From assembly GCA_018398815.1 (NCBI GenBank), contig CM031595.1, positions 45,222,021-45,286,020 of the forward strand: DNA of 64,000 bases, in the 5' to 3' direction. The stretch's first letter is position 1. Each line of letters starts with the position of its first letter. The translations under genes were made by a program, and so were the position numbers. Positions 1-12,960 of the stretch are shown here, in pieces. The stretch is from Conus ventricosus (lineage: Eukaryota; Mollusca; Gastropoda; Neogastropoda; Conidae). The notes under the pieces were generated by a model. The model was not told where the DNA came from and ran no database searches. It saw nothing but the letters and a program-made list of their open reading frames with translations.

Positions 1-239
1 TCAGCCTTTTAATCTGGGTCCTCGCCATCCTAATCAGAACTAAATGAGGTTCATCCTTGGGCCAAATTCCATCTTTCTAGCAAGTATCTTTGAAAATGAA
101 GTCAGTAGTTTTTGAATAGTCTTGCTAAAAGAAAGAGAAACAAAGCAACAGACACAGGTGAAAACATGGTCTCTTTGGTGGAGGTGAGAACTCTCCTGAA
201 TGCATGTAGGGCTAGTTTTGAAAACTGTTTCTTTCCTTC

Positions 240-242
<3 letters not shown>

Positions 243-307
<65 letters not shown>
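243..307 (+). repeat. (TG)n microsatellite
   Basis: Uninterrupted TG dinucleotide array of about 65 nt. The Val-Cys and Thr-His frames across it are artefacts. Confidence 0.97.
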
Positions 308-310
<3 letters not shown>

Positions 311-1083
311 TAAACAATTTTCAGTGATGGACTTTGTTAATGGATAACAATAAATTGATAAGACATTGTTGAAGTGGCCTGATGTATTTGATCTCTGTTG
401 CCATGGAAATTGTTGTTTTTCCTTTGAGAGTAGTGGGTGGGTGAGGGGAGGGAGGGGGTAGATGCAGTACATAACTGGAATAGAATTTGCAGATTGGGAA
501 GGATGATGAAATTTCATCATTGATGTATGCGTGGTTCGTAAACAAAAGAGTAAGCTGCAAGATGAGAAAGGCTTCAGTATAAAGCTAAGGCAAGGTGTGT
601 ATGTGTTGCTAGTCAATGTTATTGACTGCATTAGACACTGGTTCTGGTCATGTTAAAACAGTTGGTGCAATTTCATGAAGATGTGTCGTTTAGAAGAACT
701 AAAATGTAAATGCAGCCTTTGGGCAAGGAATGATCAAACACACACACCCATGCATGCACGCACGAACGCATGCATGCACGCACACACGCACACGCACACA
801 CACACACACATACATACATATACTTGTCTAATATCACTTAATGTGGAAAGACGTTAAATTGAAGACGACAACAACAACAACAACAACAACACACACCACA
901 TATGTAGCATGGGCGCATACACACATGTTCACACACACTATTCAGTCACACACATTCTCAAACTGGAAATTACAATCAACACTTTTCTTCGAGTTTGTCC
1001 AAAGGCCACAGATGCATAGTGATTTGTCTGTGGTAGTAGTATTCTTGACTTAATTTACCTAACAAATAATTGTTTTTCTTATA

Positions 1084-1660
1084 CAGTCAGCCCTCTATTA
1101 TAAGACCTTCAAAATGTCCAGAAAATTTGGTCGTAAATTGGAGGGGTCTTACAATGGAGGTAGGCACCGACAGTTGTAGAAACAAACACAGATGAATTCT
1201 CCATGCACAAAAAGTCTCAAGAACACTGAATGCATACTGAATCTTTGAATCTGGGTCTTGCCAGCTTCAAAACTTCGAGCAATCGATATTGCAGTTTCAC
1301 CTCCATGACTTCTTTTAATCATCTCCACTCTCTCTTCTACACCTCCACTCTCTCTTCTAAGTTCAGAGGCTTTCTCTTTCACGTTCCGCATGTTTTGCTT
1401 ACGATCTCCGCCGTCTTTCTTTTGACAAGGGAAGCGACTCTTGATTGGGGCAGGTCTGCAGTTGTTTCCCTTGACTCATGGTCGTACATGAATGCTGCGA
1501 TGGTCGTAAATTTAAAAAAAAACGGAGGTCACAAGTCGCGTTTTAGAGTAAGTCGCTTACGAGGGGTTGTTTTAATAGTAAAATGCATCCGTGCAAAAAA
1601 ATTCAGTCTTAAATGAGAGGAGGTCTCTTAACAGAGGGTCTTGTAATAGAGGTTTGACTG
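1084..1660. mobile_element. pogo/Tigger-like MITE with TA target duplication
   Basis: The left end reads CAGTCAGCCCTCTATTATAA and the reverse complement of the right end reads CAGTCAAACCTCTATTACAA, giving inverted repeats of about 24 bp with three mismatches. Both ends abut TA (1082-1083 and 1661-1662), the target duplication used by the Tc1/mariner/pogo superfamily, and CAGT...ACTG ends are typical of pogo/Tigger. The 577-bp interior shows no transposase, so this is a non-autonomous element. Confidence 0.8.
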
Positions 1661-2223
1661 TACAAATATTGATATTGATATCTAGATTGCTCTATTTACC
1701 AGAGACGTGTTAAAATGTTTGGGCTATGATTCAGGTTTTTATACAGAGCCTTTCAAATTTTCAGTATCTCTGCTACTTCAAAACAAAAGTAAACTTTGGG
1801 GGGGGGGGGGGTGGGGGGGATCTGGGAATAAACACATTACTCTTTTGATAAATGATGGGGTTGTTAGGTACAGGCATGTCTGGTAAAGAGTGTCTCTGTG
1901 TGTCTTGGTGTTGTTTTTCGGTTTTGATTTTTATTGCTGGTGGTTTTTGTTAGAAATGGACATAACCGAAAAGCTTTGACCGGTGATTAAAGATTTTGTT
2001 GAAGTGAAAGTTTTGTTGTGATTGAGTTGTTTTCTTCATAATTTCTAGTAGAACAGAATAATCTTTTTAAAATAATTGATTTATTACTTTAAACGTGTTT
2101 AATCAATTGCTGTATTCTTATTTTGGTTTGTTAGGCTACTGTTTTGTGGGTGGCCTTGCTTTCGCTTAGTTGCGCTGCTGTTCGGTTGTGTGGCCTACAG
2201 CTTTTTTGAGTATCTTTTGCTCA

Positions 2224-2229
<6 letters not shown>

Positions 2230-2289
<60 letters not shown>
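2230..2289 (+). repeat. (CT)n microsatellite
   Basis: About 60 nt of CT dinucleotides, pyrimidines on the + (sense) strand. Confidence 0.97.
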
Positions 2290-2292
<3 letters not shown>

Positions 2293-4177
2293 GTCAGTTC
2301 ATTCTTGCTTATTGATTAATTCAATATTATTATCCCCTGCCCCTCCACTTCCCACCTTCCCACTTTCATTTTTTTCCATCTTGGGTGTTAACAGATGTTT
2401 CTTGTCATAGAAAATATTTTTGCATTGTAGAATGCTGGTTGTGTTCTCTCGAATTGTTTTATATTTGGGTTCTGTAACATTCATGTTCTTCATGGCTTTG
2501 TTTTCATTGTTCTTTGCAATAAATTTTGCAGTAAGCAGATCACCATGCTTGCTCCTTGTGCTGTTTCATAGTGTGTGGTAATGTGTGTACGCATATATGG
2601 GCGTGGATGTCTTCATATTACTGTGGCCTGTCTTTTGTGTTGATTTACTAACAAACAGAGAGCCGTCTTCCTTTGACCTTCTCACCCATTTCCAACACAT
2701 GGTATCATTCGGTTTGGGTTGAGGTACACGTGCCATGACCGAAACGGTGTCATCTGACTCGCAAAAAATCAGCAGCAGTTTTCACAGTTGCGTCGGGTGA
2801 AGGAAAGTATACACCGCTTTGTGCTTATGAATATTACTGGCAGCTTTTTCACCGCCTCTGCTTACACATAAGTAACCACATAGTGGTTTGAAACTCTGAA
2901 GAAAACAGTGCTGGATACATCTCAGTAGTATGAGTTAAGGTGTGTTTTTTTCCTTCAGATTTTTAGTTTTCTGGTGTCCTACTTCATTGCTTTCATGTTA
3001 TTAGTTATTTTGGTTTTGTTTTTTTTTAAAGACCTTGTTCCCACGCATGAAAGATGTACAGATTGAAAGCATGTTTCTTGCCATCGTCGCTTTGGTCTTT
3101 ATTGGAAATAAAAGTTTGAAAGTGGAAAAAAATGTTGTGTTCATTTTGTATGTGTTGTAGATTAAAAACAAGTAGATTGTACACTCATGTTTACAACATA
3201 CAAACATACACATCATATGTTCACATACAAATAGACACACTCATGTAAGCACGCACATGCATACTCCTACACATACACACGCACACACGCACACACACAC
3301 ACACACATACACAGAGAGTCACACACATACTATTCCCATGGCCGGTATCACAACCATCAACAGCAGCAGTGACAAATACTCTCACACTTTTAAAGGAATT
3401 TGGATATGGAATTGAGATAAAGTTGTACCTCAAAGCTACAAAAGGAAGATAATTTGGTCATGCTTGGTAGGTTTGTTCTACTACAAGATTATATTGCATT
3501 TGGGCAATGATCTTTAATTGGGGCTGAAATCTAGAGCATATATCATTCTTTTCTTTATAATCATATTGTTCAGCTTGTACTAACGGCAGTAATGTACTGA
3601 CATCTGTGCTCTGATCATATGCACTCATCATAGCATCTTCAGAGGATACATCATTTTCTGCTTATTTGAACATGCGAATGCAGATTTTTTTAGCCTTTTC
3701 TGCTTGGTGTGTACTCCTGCAGCAAAGGTATCACTAAATGTGATTTGCATCCTCGAAAAAATTAAACCTTCATCATCCAGTTTCAACTTACTTTTTTTCT
3801 TTTTGCATTTTAATAAATGACATTCTGACAAAGTTTTGCTGTACAGTGGTATTAATGATTTATGTTCCTTTTGCCCGGACTGATCCCTGTTATGTTTATT
3901 ATGTATTTTGCATACCAATCCCAATCTTTAAGAAAACTGACAAACTTGCATGATTTATTATCAGAGACCTTTCATTTTGTAGATTGTTAAGAAACAATTT
4001 TCTTGCACATCAGTATTTTCTAGGAAAGCCTCGTTGGCTGCATAAGGGTACACATTTGCTATTTTCAGGTCATGGAACAACTTATTATGTGATGTTGTAT
4101 TGTGGCGAGCACCTTAAAGTGTGTTGTGTGGGTATTAAAGGTAATGCTGATTCCATTCCCCATGCTCCGCTTTTCAG

Positions 4178-4660
4178 TGAGCGCTCCAGCAGACATCTAC
4201 GGCAGTGATGTCGATGGCAAGATCCTTCCCACCCAATCCGACGCAGTCTTCAGCCATCCTCCAAAGCAAGATGGGAGTGCCATACAAACACCCCAGGTAC
4301 AGAGCCCACAGTCAGAGGGATCATTTAAAGAAGAACCCTCTCCGGTACCAGAACCTTCTTTACCTGATGACTTTGCTGAGGAGGAGAAACACTTCCATTA
4401 TGTGGCTGATCTGGATGCAGGAGTAGGAGATGAAACGTTCGTCGACAGGCAAGAGGAAACTGTTGCCGTTTCCCCCAAGAAGTTGTCAAAGGAACTGTTG
4501 CTGAGAGGACAAAGCCCAGAGCATGATGGTTATATCCCAGTCACATCAGCGGTCACCACATCAGGAGTGCCTCCAATAGACACAAGAGAAGAAGAGCCGG
4601 AGAGAGTGCGTCCAAGAGAAGATGAGGATGAAAGGCTGCCCGACCAGGTTCCAGAAAAAG
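4178..4660 (+). CDS. Giant ankyrin-like gene, exon 1 of window (161 codons)
   Basis: The acceptor CGCTTTTCAG precedes TGAGCGCTCC; with a G from the upstream exon the reading starts V-S-A-P-A-D-I-Y-G. The donor is CCAGAAAAAG before GTACTG. Length is 483 nt, phase 1 to 1, so the exon can be skipped without a frameshift. It codes for a disordered, acidic, Pro/Ser-rich linker (SPQSEGSFKEEPSPVPEPS, TREEEPERVRPREDEDE) with no recognisable domain. It is the first visible exon of the tail; the ordered part of the protein must lie upstream. The frame is open upstream to about 4102, but that part is intronic by the splice signal. The exon call is firm, the family assignment less so. Confidence 0.82.
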
Positions 4661-7600
4661 GTACTGCAATTTAAACCACTGCCAGATTGTCTGAATCAGT
4701 CCACTTCAGGTCCAGTACCTTTCAGTCCATGCTGTACATTGAAGATGATTGCTTTTTCACACAGGTTTGCAGTGTGTGGCTTAATAACTTAAAAGTGGCC
4801 TGAAATGCGATTGTTTCTCAGCGCTGTTTATGGTGGTGGCTGTATTTTCTACAATATGAACATTGGGTAATATCTGTTGTAAGTGCTCTGAATTATTGCA
4901 TGTTTTGTTCCACAAGTTTTAACGAGCAATGTATTCAGGAAATGCTTTTTATTCTTCTTCGGTTTTGTTTGTTTGGGTTGCTGTTTGTTTCCAGCTTTGC
5001 ATGATGATTGTTGTGCACCATTTTACGTTGTTATTTGTAATCAGTTGGGTTTTTTTTTTAAAGGAACTTCCAGTGTTTACTTAACAATGAATAACAGAAG
5101 AGAAGAATTCATTTTGCAGAGTTAACAGTTACTGTCAGGAGCTCCCCCAGATTGTCGAAAGTAAGCAAAATGCACTTTACTGCTGTTCACCCAAAATTTA
5201 AAATCTTGTATATTTGTGTCTATACATGTCCATCTAATTTGAAGCAAAGCATTAAGTGAAAGTAAATTCCGATACCCAGCTGAGCCGTTGTGAATGAAAT
5301 GAAGACTACTGATACAAAAGTCATAACCTGAGTAATATCAATTAATCAATCAGACAGCTCATGTGATTATTTGGTTGGAGGTATCTGTGGGGACTGCATA
5401 ATCTTTATTATTTTTATGTCTGAGTATGAGATGGAGCATTACTGAAAGAAAAAAAATAGAGAGAGACGGCTATGTTGCATAGAGAAGTAACAGTATAATT
5501 CACAATTTTCAGATGTGTAGTGTACTTAACTCTACGAGAATGTAATACAGAATTTCTAAAATGTTCTCAGCTGAAGTGTTGATGATAGGTATTCTGTTTG
5601 TGATTTGTGTATGATCATGGCTTTATTTGTCAATTCTTATGTTGCACCGTATATATGTGTGTTTAATGTCTTTGTAAAATGCAATGCTAAATGTGTACTA
5701 ACATGATTATGGTATGGATTTGTCATGGATTCTTTTTAATTGTCTTGCTCTGTTGTCTTATTTTGTGCATTACTGTTTGTTAATTTTACTGATCTTTTTC
5801 TGTTTGCTTGTCCTGTATAGTGTTGGCAGCTAATTTTGATGCAAATACTCAAATTTATTGGATGGAATTGTTCTGTTTCCTTTTTTTTTAACAACATTAA
5901 TTGTGTTGCAGAAGTTCTAAAAACAGCTTATGGTATATCAGATATTCATTATTATTCTGTTACTGTCATATCTCTGCACTTTTTTTAGAATAGCATTGCA
6001 CATACCATCTGCTAATAGCTAACTTTATGCTTTGTTGTTTTTTTGTCTGCTTGTGAATAAGATCAGTAGTCGATGGAAAAAAATGATAGCATGTTTTCAG
6101 TGTGTGTCATGACTTTTAATATGTATCCAGCACTGAAGTAGACACTGTGTAATATTCTGCCAAGATAAGACCTTGCACTTAAAAGTATAGTAATTAGCTG
6201 TCGACCTGGCAGTTACTTCTATTTGTAAATCACACAGTGCAGATACACTGTTCTCTCAGAAATGTTACTCATGTATGTCAGTTGGCTTTACTGTCGTAAA
6301 GAGAAAGACCAGCTCCTTTGAAAATCCTTGTAAGCTTCCTGCGTTATGCTTAACACAAAGCTCTCTTTTGACTCCGTAATCATTATTATGTTTGACATGA
6401 AATCTCTTGACTCAGTTACTGTCCTTCTCATGAACCACATCAATATTTTAATCTTCCCATTTTGCCCCTGGGACAATATATGCTGTCAGTCCCTGGGAGA
6501 ATCTGAGGGCAAGTCAAAAAAAACAAAACAGTTGACAATCTTGATAATGAATGTCATGACAGTTGAAGAAATGGAAGGGTGACAATCATTAACATAAATT
6601 TTCACCTGTTCTACAAGGGAGAACATTAGTGCTGTCCAGTATAAAACTGGACATACTGAAGTAAGTAAGAACAAAGAGACATGTAGTAGTAAACATTTGC
6701 ATTTGATTCAAAGCAATGATGGATGTCTGCAATTAATCCAGTTATCCTTTCAAGTCATTCAGTTTTTTTAACTGTGGTATATAGTTGAAAAACAAAAAAG
6801 AGCTGAGAAGACCTTACCTGTTCTCGTCAGATATCAAACTGCCACATGAAGCGTTTCCTCTGAGCATTATGAATTATGCTTAGAGGTTGATAAAAAAAAA
6901 AAGGTCTTCAACATAATCTTAATTTAAAGCTTATATAGAGTGAGAAACAAGTGCAGCAAACAATAAACAGAGACTTAGAAAAGATTTATTTAGAAGAAAA
7001 GGGAGGAGAAAATATATAATGCTGAGCATTTGCTGGACACGGTCACTAAATCTTTTTGTTTGTTTTTGTTTTGAATGATATGATGGTCCCAAACAAGTCA
7101 CTGATAAAGCAATCTGCCAAGATGCTCTCACACCATTATATATTGTATCACTTTAGATTGTAGTGGTTTAGTCCCTTCCTTACCCTCCCCTTCCTTTCCA
7201 CACATTAAAAAATGTAATTCTTCTGTGTTCTTATTATCTCTAGATCAAAGAGGAAATTTTTTCAGAATTACAACAATTTTTATTATTTTTTCCAGGATGC
7301 TGTTGGTATGGTGCTTGAAACAAGATTGCATATTTATGCATGAATCTGATGGTGAATAAGAACATAATAAAGTCAAAAGTGAATGCTTATCTCTGAAATT
7401 TTATGTAGTATTTTCTTCCTAGTTAAGGGATAGTGGATTGGTTAAAATACAGTAATACGTTCCTTTTGTTTTCCCCTTCTTTTATAGGGGGGATGGAGGT
7501 TGTTTGATGAGCAGTAAAAGTAGAATTATTACTCTAGCTTGTGAAAGGGTTGGTAGATGATCTTTCATGTAAGTTCCAATGAAGGGGAGTCTTCAAACAC

Positions 7601-8707
7601 AAGTACTCTGCCACCACACCTTCAGGGGTGTTTGGATTAATCCTAACTAGTGAAATGGTGCATCGTGTAAGTCATGTCCTTTTATTTCCTCAAAATGAGT
7701 ATTTGTGAAAAGTCTTAACCGTCCTCCTCCACCCCTTGCCCCCCAAAAGTTTGTTGTGGAGCAAGTTTATCTTTTTGTTGAAAAAAAAAAATTCCATAAC
7801 CAGTTCAAAACAAATGTATGGTTATCTTGGAATTGGATTAAGATAACATTATTTTCAGTGTTTACTCAAGAGTGTGTTTTGTAATGCATTATTTCACATA
7901 TTGAGTGAAACATGTTTTGCTGAAATGTTGGACTTCTACATGTGTATTTACTTAAAAGAAAAGAAAAGAAGCAGTTGCCTTTAATTAAAGTGTGTAAACT
8001 TTTAGCTTGTAGATTTTCAAGTAGTGAGTTCTGCCCATCATCTGACTTATGGTTGAAGATGCTGTTTATTGAGTTGGGGGTTAGGTCAAATCGGTGTGGT
8101 GAAAAGAGACATCAAGCCCCACTCAAACCATATTGTCTGAGAGTTAGTTCTCTTTTAAAATATGTAATGCTTTTTCAGTAATGCTAGATTTGTTAGCCAC
8201 AATAATACAGTATTTGTATTTTGTCATTTAATCAAAGCATTCAACATGTATGTTTTCAGTATGAAGGTAGAAATTAACTTATGATGATTCAAGAAGGTCT
8301 CAATGCTTGTACCATTCAAATTGATCACATGAAAATTGAGAGAAGAAACAAAGCCAGTTTACAGCAACCAGTTTTTTGCAATAACTGGAGCTAGAAATAT
8401 GATGAGCTTTGGCATGGAAAGTATGATCAGCCTGGTGCAGTAGTATTTTGGTACAACTGACTCAGACACACATGGCACTGATTTAGCTTGGACTCTTAGA
8501 TCAACATGGTTTTTTTGTTTGTTTATGATTTGTTGGTTTTTGTTCAGCCTAGCATGTGTCCCAGATGATGTCCTGATTACAGCTTTTGATGCCAGTGTTG
8601 GTCTTTGGAAGAGTTGAATGTCACTCCGTCAGGGTCAGGGACATGCAATAGAGGTAGAAGTCATCTTCACTGTTTCATTGTTTCTTCTCTTTGTCTCTTC
8701 CTTTCAG
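4661..8707 (+). other. Intron, about 4.0 kb
   Basis: AT-rich sequence with many T-runs and short open frames but no exon that fits phase 1. No recognisable mobile element was seen. Confidence 0.7.
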
Positions 8708-9682
8708 TTTTCGATTCCACCGTGAAAGCAGGAGAAACTGTGTATGAAGAAACGCTGCCTGATGGGAAAACTGTCACATTCCGTCGGACTCATGCCACTC
8801 CAGGTGCAGGAGCTTTGGAGGGAGTGATAGAAGAAGGTCCTGAGCGAGAGACCACCGACATTCAGGAAGAGACTGAAGTCCTGCCCGATGGTACTGTTCA
8901 CTCAACTCAGAGGGTCTCCCACCAGAGAGTGAAACACATCCTCCGCTCTGTCCCTTCACAGTCAGGGGATGATGAGTTTGTTGAAGAGGATGTGAAACGC
9001 CCCGGTAAACAAGAGATCATCGAAATGTTCGATCAACCTCCCAGGCTGGTGCAGGACTCCGAAGAGATCGAGCAAGTCCTGGAGGATGGCACTAAAGTGA
9101 AGAGACAGGTGGTGATGAACCGCATGGTTCACATGGTCAAAATGCGCCACGAGTCTTTTGACGAGGAAGGGCACAAAGAGGTGGAGGACTATGAGATAGA
9201 GGAGGTAATCCCTGGCACAGAGTCAGCCTTTGTGGCTGGTGTGGACTCTGACTATGAGGAGGAGATGGAAAGAAAGCGCACAGCCTCCATGGGTGAGGTG
9301 GAGCAGGTAATGGATGATGGCACAGTCGTCACACAGGGAATCCTTGCCAGTGAGACGGTCACAAAAGTGCGATCTCGTTCAGGCTCCATTGAAGAAACCA
9401 GGGAAAGAGCTTTGGTCACTGAAGAGCGAGTGAGTCCAAGCCCAGGCAGAGTTTCACCTCAGCCCATTGCCTATGCCCATGATGGCAGCATGGGTGATGT
9501 CAGTGGTGAACTGGACGACAGCAGCACAGATGCCTACGACTATGATGGCAAGACTGTGGTGCAGTCCAAACTGATCACGGGGCATTTGGTGGAGACGGAA
9601 AGCCATGGTGTTGTGGAAACCTCAGTAGATGTTTTGGAGGACATGATCACCAAGGGACAGCTGCCTTTGAAAGACACTGAAG
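8708..9682 (+). CDS. Giant ankyrin-like gene, exon 2: DGT-module exon (325 codons)
   Basis: Acceptor CTTCCTTTCAG before TTTTCGATTCC, donor ACTGAAG before GTAACT; 975 nt, phase 1 to 1. The product starts V-F-D-S-T-V-K-A-G-E-T-V-Y-E-E. It holds a module repeated about four times: an acidic stretch, then LPDGKTV, LPDGTVH, LEDGTKV or DDGTVV, then a basic run with Val and Arg, then Ser/Glu. Such DG(T/K)xV hairpin-like modules are typical of ankyrin C-terminal tails and recur in this gene's last exon, so this exon is the best evidence for the family call. Other visible pieces are KRTASMGEVEQ, with an RxxS kinase-site context, and paired SPSPGRVSP sites. A possible upstream ATG at 8605 lies in the intron and is not needed. 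Confidence 0.85.
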
Positions 9683-11181
9683 GTAACTCTCCTGTCTTAT
9701 TCAGCCTTACACAGTAGCTTAGCCATCTCAATGATTGTGAATTCTAGCACATATAGTTTGTTATGTTTTGTTTGTTTGGTTTAAGGCTCCAAGAGGGATG
9801 ATTCATAGCTGTGGTTAGATAAATGCATATTGATACCATTATCAGGAAATTTTGATCAGTAATGTTTAACTCTTGTTGAAGTAATGATTTGTATGTTTAA
9901 AAAAAAAGGGGGGGGGGGAGGAAATATATATATATGCTGAAAAGTGGCCTTTACAATTTTATCCAGTAAATTAGATCTGTGTGTATTTTTGTTGTAGTTG
10001 TTGCTCATATGAAACTGTATATTAGTATGTTACATATATGTTGTATCATTTAAAGATAGTTTTGTGGTAATCACATAAGAGCTTGCAAACAGAAAATCAA
10101 GACATGCTTTTCTTATTCCTTTATAATTACTATTGTCCAGAGTGTGGTTTTTTTTTTTATAAAAAGGCAACTCATGGATGATAGAAATTGCGCAGAGTTC
10201 ATGTTCTTTGGTGTTGATTGACTGCAGGTCTCGGTCTGCTGACAACCTTTTACATTTGTATTATGTATGACTAATTTTAATTAATGCACCGGTTAGTAGC
10301 CATATTCTTTTTTCTCCATCCTTGAAAAAACAAGGTTTGATTTAATTCTTAATAATTATACAACATCAAAAACAACAGCTGATAATGCAAAGCTTACTAA
10401 AGCAAATTTTAAAAAAATGGAGATCATTTCTATTCAGGGTGGTTTTTCTCAGATCTAAAAGGTTAAATCAGAAAGAGAAGAAATAAACACAAAAAGAAAC
10501 AAACACAACAAAAACAAAATCATAAGATGTAAATACAAATATTTTGAAAGATAAATCTCAACTTTTTTTCTTTGTCCCAGCTCAGCACTGCAAATGTTAA
10601 GAACAGAGAGAGAGAAGAAGAGATAGGTCATATTTACAGCGATAGGTAAACATTGTAAATGATTCCAGACACAAATGTCCGTATCCAGCTACTCATAACA
10701 TGCCATGGAAAAAATATTCTTTACAGATTTAAAGAGAATCTGGTGAGTCATTGCCATAACTGAATTAATGGTACTTTCATCAGAAGGATGCAAAATAGGG
10801 CAAAACAAATCTTTTTATTGTCCTATAGTGCTAACTGTGATAATACAATGATGGAGCAAGATCTTTTATGTATTCAGTCACTCTAGTGTTAACTGTATCT
10901 AAGAATACCGTAACGGGGAAACAGTTTAGAGCATTACCATGAAACAACAATAAAATGGATGCAAGAAATATACTTCAGAGTCTAGAAATAGTTTTACCAG
11001 CTGTCAGCTCTGTTCCAGAGTGTTTTCAGCCAGCACAAATGAAGAAATGACAGCTTTAAGTCAGCTAAAAACACTACATGATGAAGTTGTCAGCTGGTAA
11101 ACACCACCACCAACTGTAGTCTCGACATACTGAAAGCAGTGAATATTATTTTCAAGGCAAGCAGAGGAGTCAAAGAATAGT

Positions 11182-11530
11182 ATGAAATTTCAGCTTATGA
11201 TGAACAGAACCCAAACTTGTACAAAGTGGGAACGAAAACTAAATTCAGAAATCCCTTGGTCAAAAGTATTTCTCCATATCCATAACATAAATCATATCAA
11301 ATTCAAATGGTTACAAATTAGAACTGTTCATAGGATTATTAGTACCAACATTATTCTTAATGCTATGGGGATAACAAATACGACAAATTTCACTTTTTGC
11401 ATTGAAGAAAGAGAGTCAGTCGAACACTTGTTTTGGGAATGCAACCATGTACAAACTTTCTGGAAAGCTGTTGAACACTCACTGAATGAAAAGTGCAGAA
11501 ACATCTTCAATGTTAAGATCATTTGTAAAT
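11182..11530 (+). mobile_element. L1/Tx1-type LINE fragment, C-terminal zf-RVT region
   Basis: The frame reads ...HIKFKWLQIRTVHRIISTN, a gap, then NAMGI, FCIEERESVEHLFWEC and FWKAVEHSL. This is the pattern of the Cys/His domain (zf-RVT) after the reverse transcriptase of L1-like elements: a basic FKWLQ/RILHR stretch, MGI, one F-C..E.E....HLFW.C motif, and FW. The expected first CxxC is degenerate (FTFC). No RT core is seen in an open frame upstream, so this is a decayed 5'-truncated remnant on the sense strand. It ends just before a (CT)n array. Confidence 0.65.
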
Positions 11531-11615
11531 ATTGTAATTTTCAGGGTGGATCACGTTCAAAACTTCAAAACATCTATAGGACTTGAAATTATTCTGTGCT
11601 TTAACCTGCACATAT

Positions 11616-11616
11616 T

Positions 11617-11708
<92 letters not shown>
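11616..11708 (+). repeat. (CT)n microsatellite, interrupted
   Basis: CT array of about 93 nt with two CC interruptions, pyrimidines on the + strand. Ser-Leu and Arg-Glu frames here are artefacts. Confidence 0.96.
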
Positions 11709-11711
<3 letters not shown>

Positions 11712-12037
11712 CAATCCACTCCACTACTACATTTCTGTTTTTTGTCTCTTTCTGTCCCTCTCTTCCTCCATCACAGCTTGAAAACAAATAATTCTAGATT
11801 CTGTTTAGTGTGTTGAAATGCAGCATAAGATGGGAGTATGTCCAACGTGAGGTTGCATTTTTCTTATTTTCTTGGTCAAATGCCACTATGCTCCTCTTTC
11901 CTTTAAAATGTAAATACAGTAAAGCTGTGACAACCATGTTATCCACAGTAAAACAAAACATCTTCAAAACAAATGCCACAAAGTGTCCTAGTTTACACCT
12001 AAGAACAAAAAACTCAAGTTTTTTATTACCACTGCAG

Positions 12038-12154
12038 CATGTGATGAGAGTGAAGCAACACCTGCTGAGATCCGTGAGCTGGAAGAGACAGGTCTGATGA
12101 AAAGACAGGTGAAGAAGGTGACCTTCACAGCGGATGACCTTATGACACCTTCAG
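12038..12154 (+). CDS. Giant ankyrin-like gene, exon 3: small cassette (39 codons)
   Basis: Acceptor TTATTACCACTGCAG before CATGTGATGAG, donor CACCTTCAG before GTGGGA; 117 nt, phase 1 to 1. It reads A-C-D-E-S-E-A-T-P-A-E-I-R-E-L-E-E, then TGLMKRQVKKVTFTADDLM, then TPS. An acidic first half is followed by a basic patch and KKVTF, which fits the RVxF consensus ([K/R]-V-x-F) for protein phosphatase 1 docking. KVTF recurs twice in exon 9. No longer ATG-started frame marks this exon; it rests on splice signals, phase and composition. A symmetric small exon of this kind is a natural alternative cassette. Confidence 0.75.
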
Positions 12155-12419
12155 GTGGGACGGTCCCCATCCGACCCCTCCTCAGCCTGATACTGACCTA
12201 GTGGAGGATTGGAGTAGTTTGTAGAAAGCCTTGCGCATGGTGTTTGACCTGCACCTACTATCATTAGTTTGAAGATTTAACCTGTTAAAGGGTGGGTCCT
12301 CCTTTTTAACACTTCATGGTTTTTCAAAAGTTAAACCTTGGAAAGGACTTGGGGGTTTGTATGGGCTCAGTTTGGAAGATGGAAATCACATAGTGAAGTT
12401 TTACCCTCGTACTGAATGA

Positions 12420-12960
12420 ATGTCTGAGAGTTTCGTTGCAACTTCCTGACCAACACTGCTTTATAGCATCATCTTATCCTCTTCATCCTCGTTTATTTTC
12501 ATAGAAAATGTTTCATAGTCTGTTTCCCTTTATATACTGTTCTGAGCATGACATTGGTTATGATTTCATCTGTATGTCCATGAATTTGATGAGCTTGTAT
12601 CCAAACCTTTGGTATTAACAAGCTCAGGGGGACTGTCACTGGATGGGCATGGTGCCGTCCTCTTTCCAAGCATGCTCACCTGTATTCATCCCATGACAGA
12701 ACAGTTATTGTCATCAGCAGGGATCTTAGTAGATCATATCCTGGATATGTTGGATCAGAACAGGCACTGTTGAACAACACCGAGTGACTCAGAAAAGTGC
12801 TGAGTCACCTCTGGTGGTAGCTCCATGACAACCTTAAAGTGACTGCTTCCTGTGGACAGCTGGTGTTGAAGCTTTAACAAGACGGACCTGGGTGTGGTTG
12901 TAGATGGGATGGCCAGAATGAACAGGTAGAGGTTGCAGAAAATGAGACACCTGAACATGA
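12420..12960 (+). repeat. Dispersed repeat, copy A
   Basis: Shares the core GTTGGATCAGAACAGGCAC (about 12749-12768) and flanking blocks such as TTCCTGACCAACACTGCT and TGCTTCCTGTGGACAGCTGG with diverged copies near 57445-57665 (- strand), 60800-61610 and, more weakly, 47570-48180. Spacing between blocks is similar, as expected for an old SINE-like or MITE-like family. No termini were defined. Confidence 0.55.

Larger units (their letters stand above)
1..4177 (+). other. Intron upstream of first visible exon (5' end outside window)
   Basis: No coding exon was found. The stretch holds a (TG)n array, a CA-rich and CAA-rich patch at about 740-960, a MITE at 1084-1660, a poly-G tract near 1798-1818, a (CT)n array and an imperfect CA-rich patch near 3240-3340. 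Open frames here are low-complexity or come from the MITE and lack fitting splice sites. Confidence 0.6.
9683..12037 (+). other. Intron with LINE fragment and (CT)n array
   Basis: No exon fits. Contents are a poly-G/AT patch near 9901-9935, the LINE fragment at 11182-11530 and the CT array at 11616-11708. The stretch 10300-11180 is AT-rich and may include decayed LINE sequence. Confidence 0.65.

Noticed and set aside
1230..1616. 128-residue open frame on the + strand
   Set aside because: It lies within the MITE, crosses its interior without any known domain, and has no fitting splice context.
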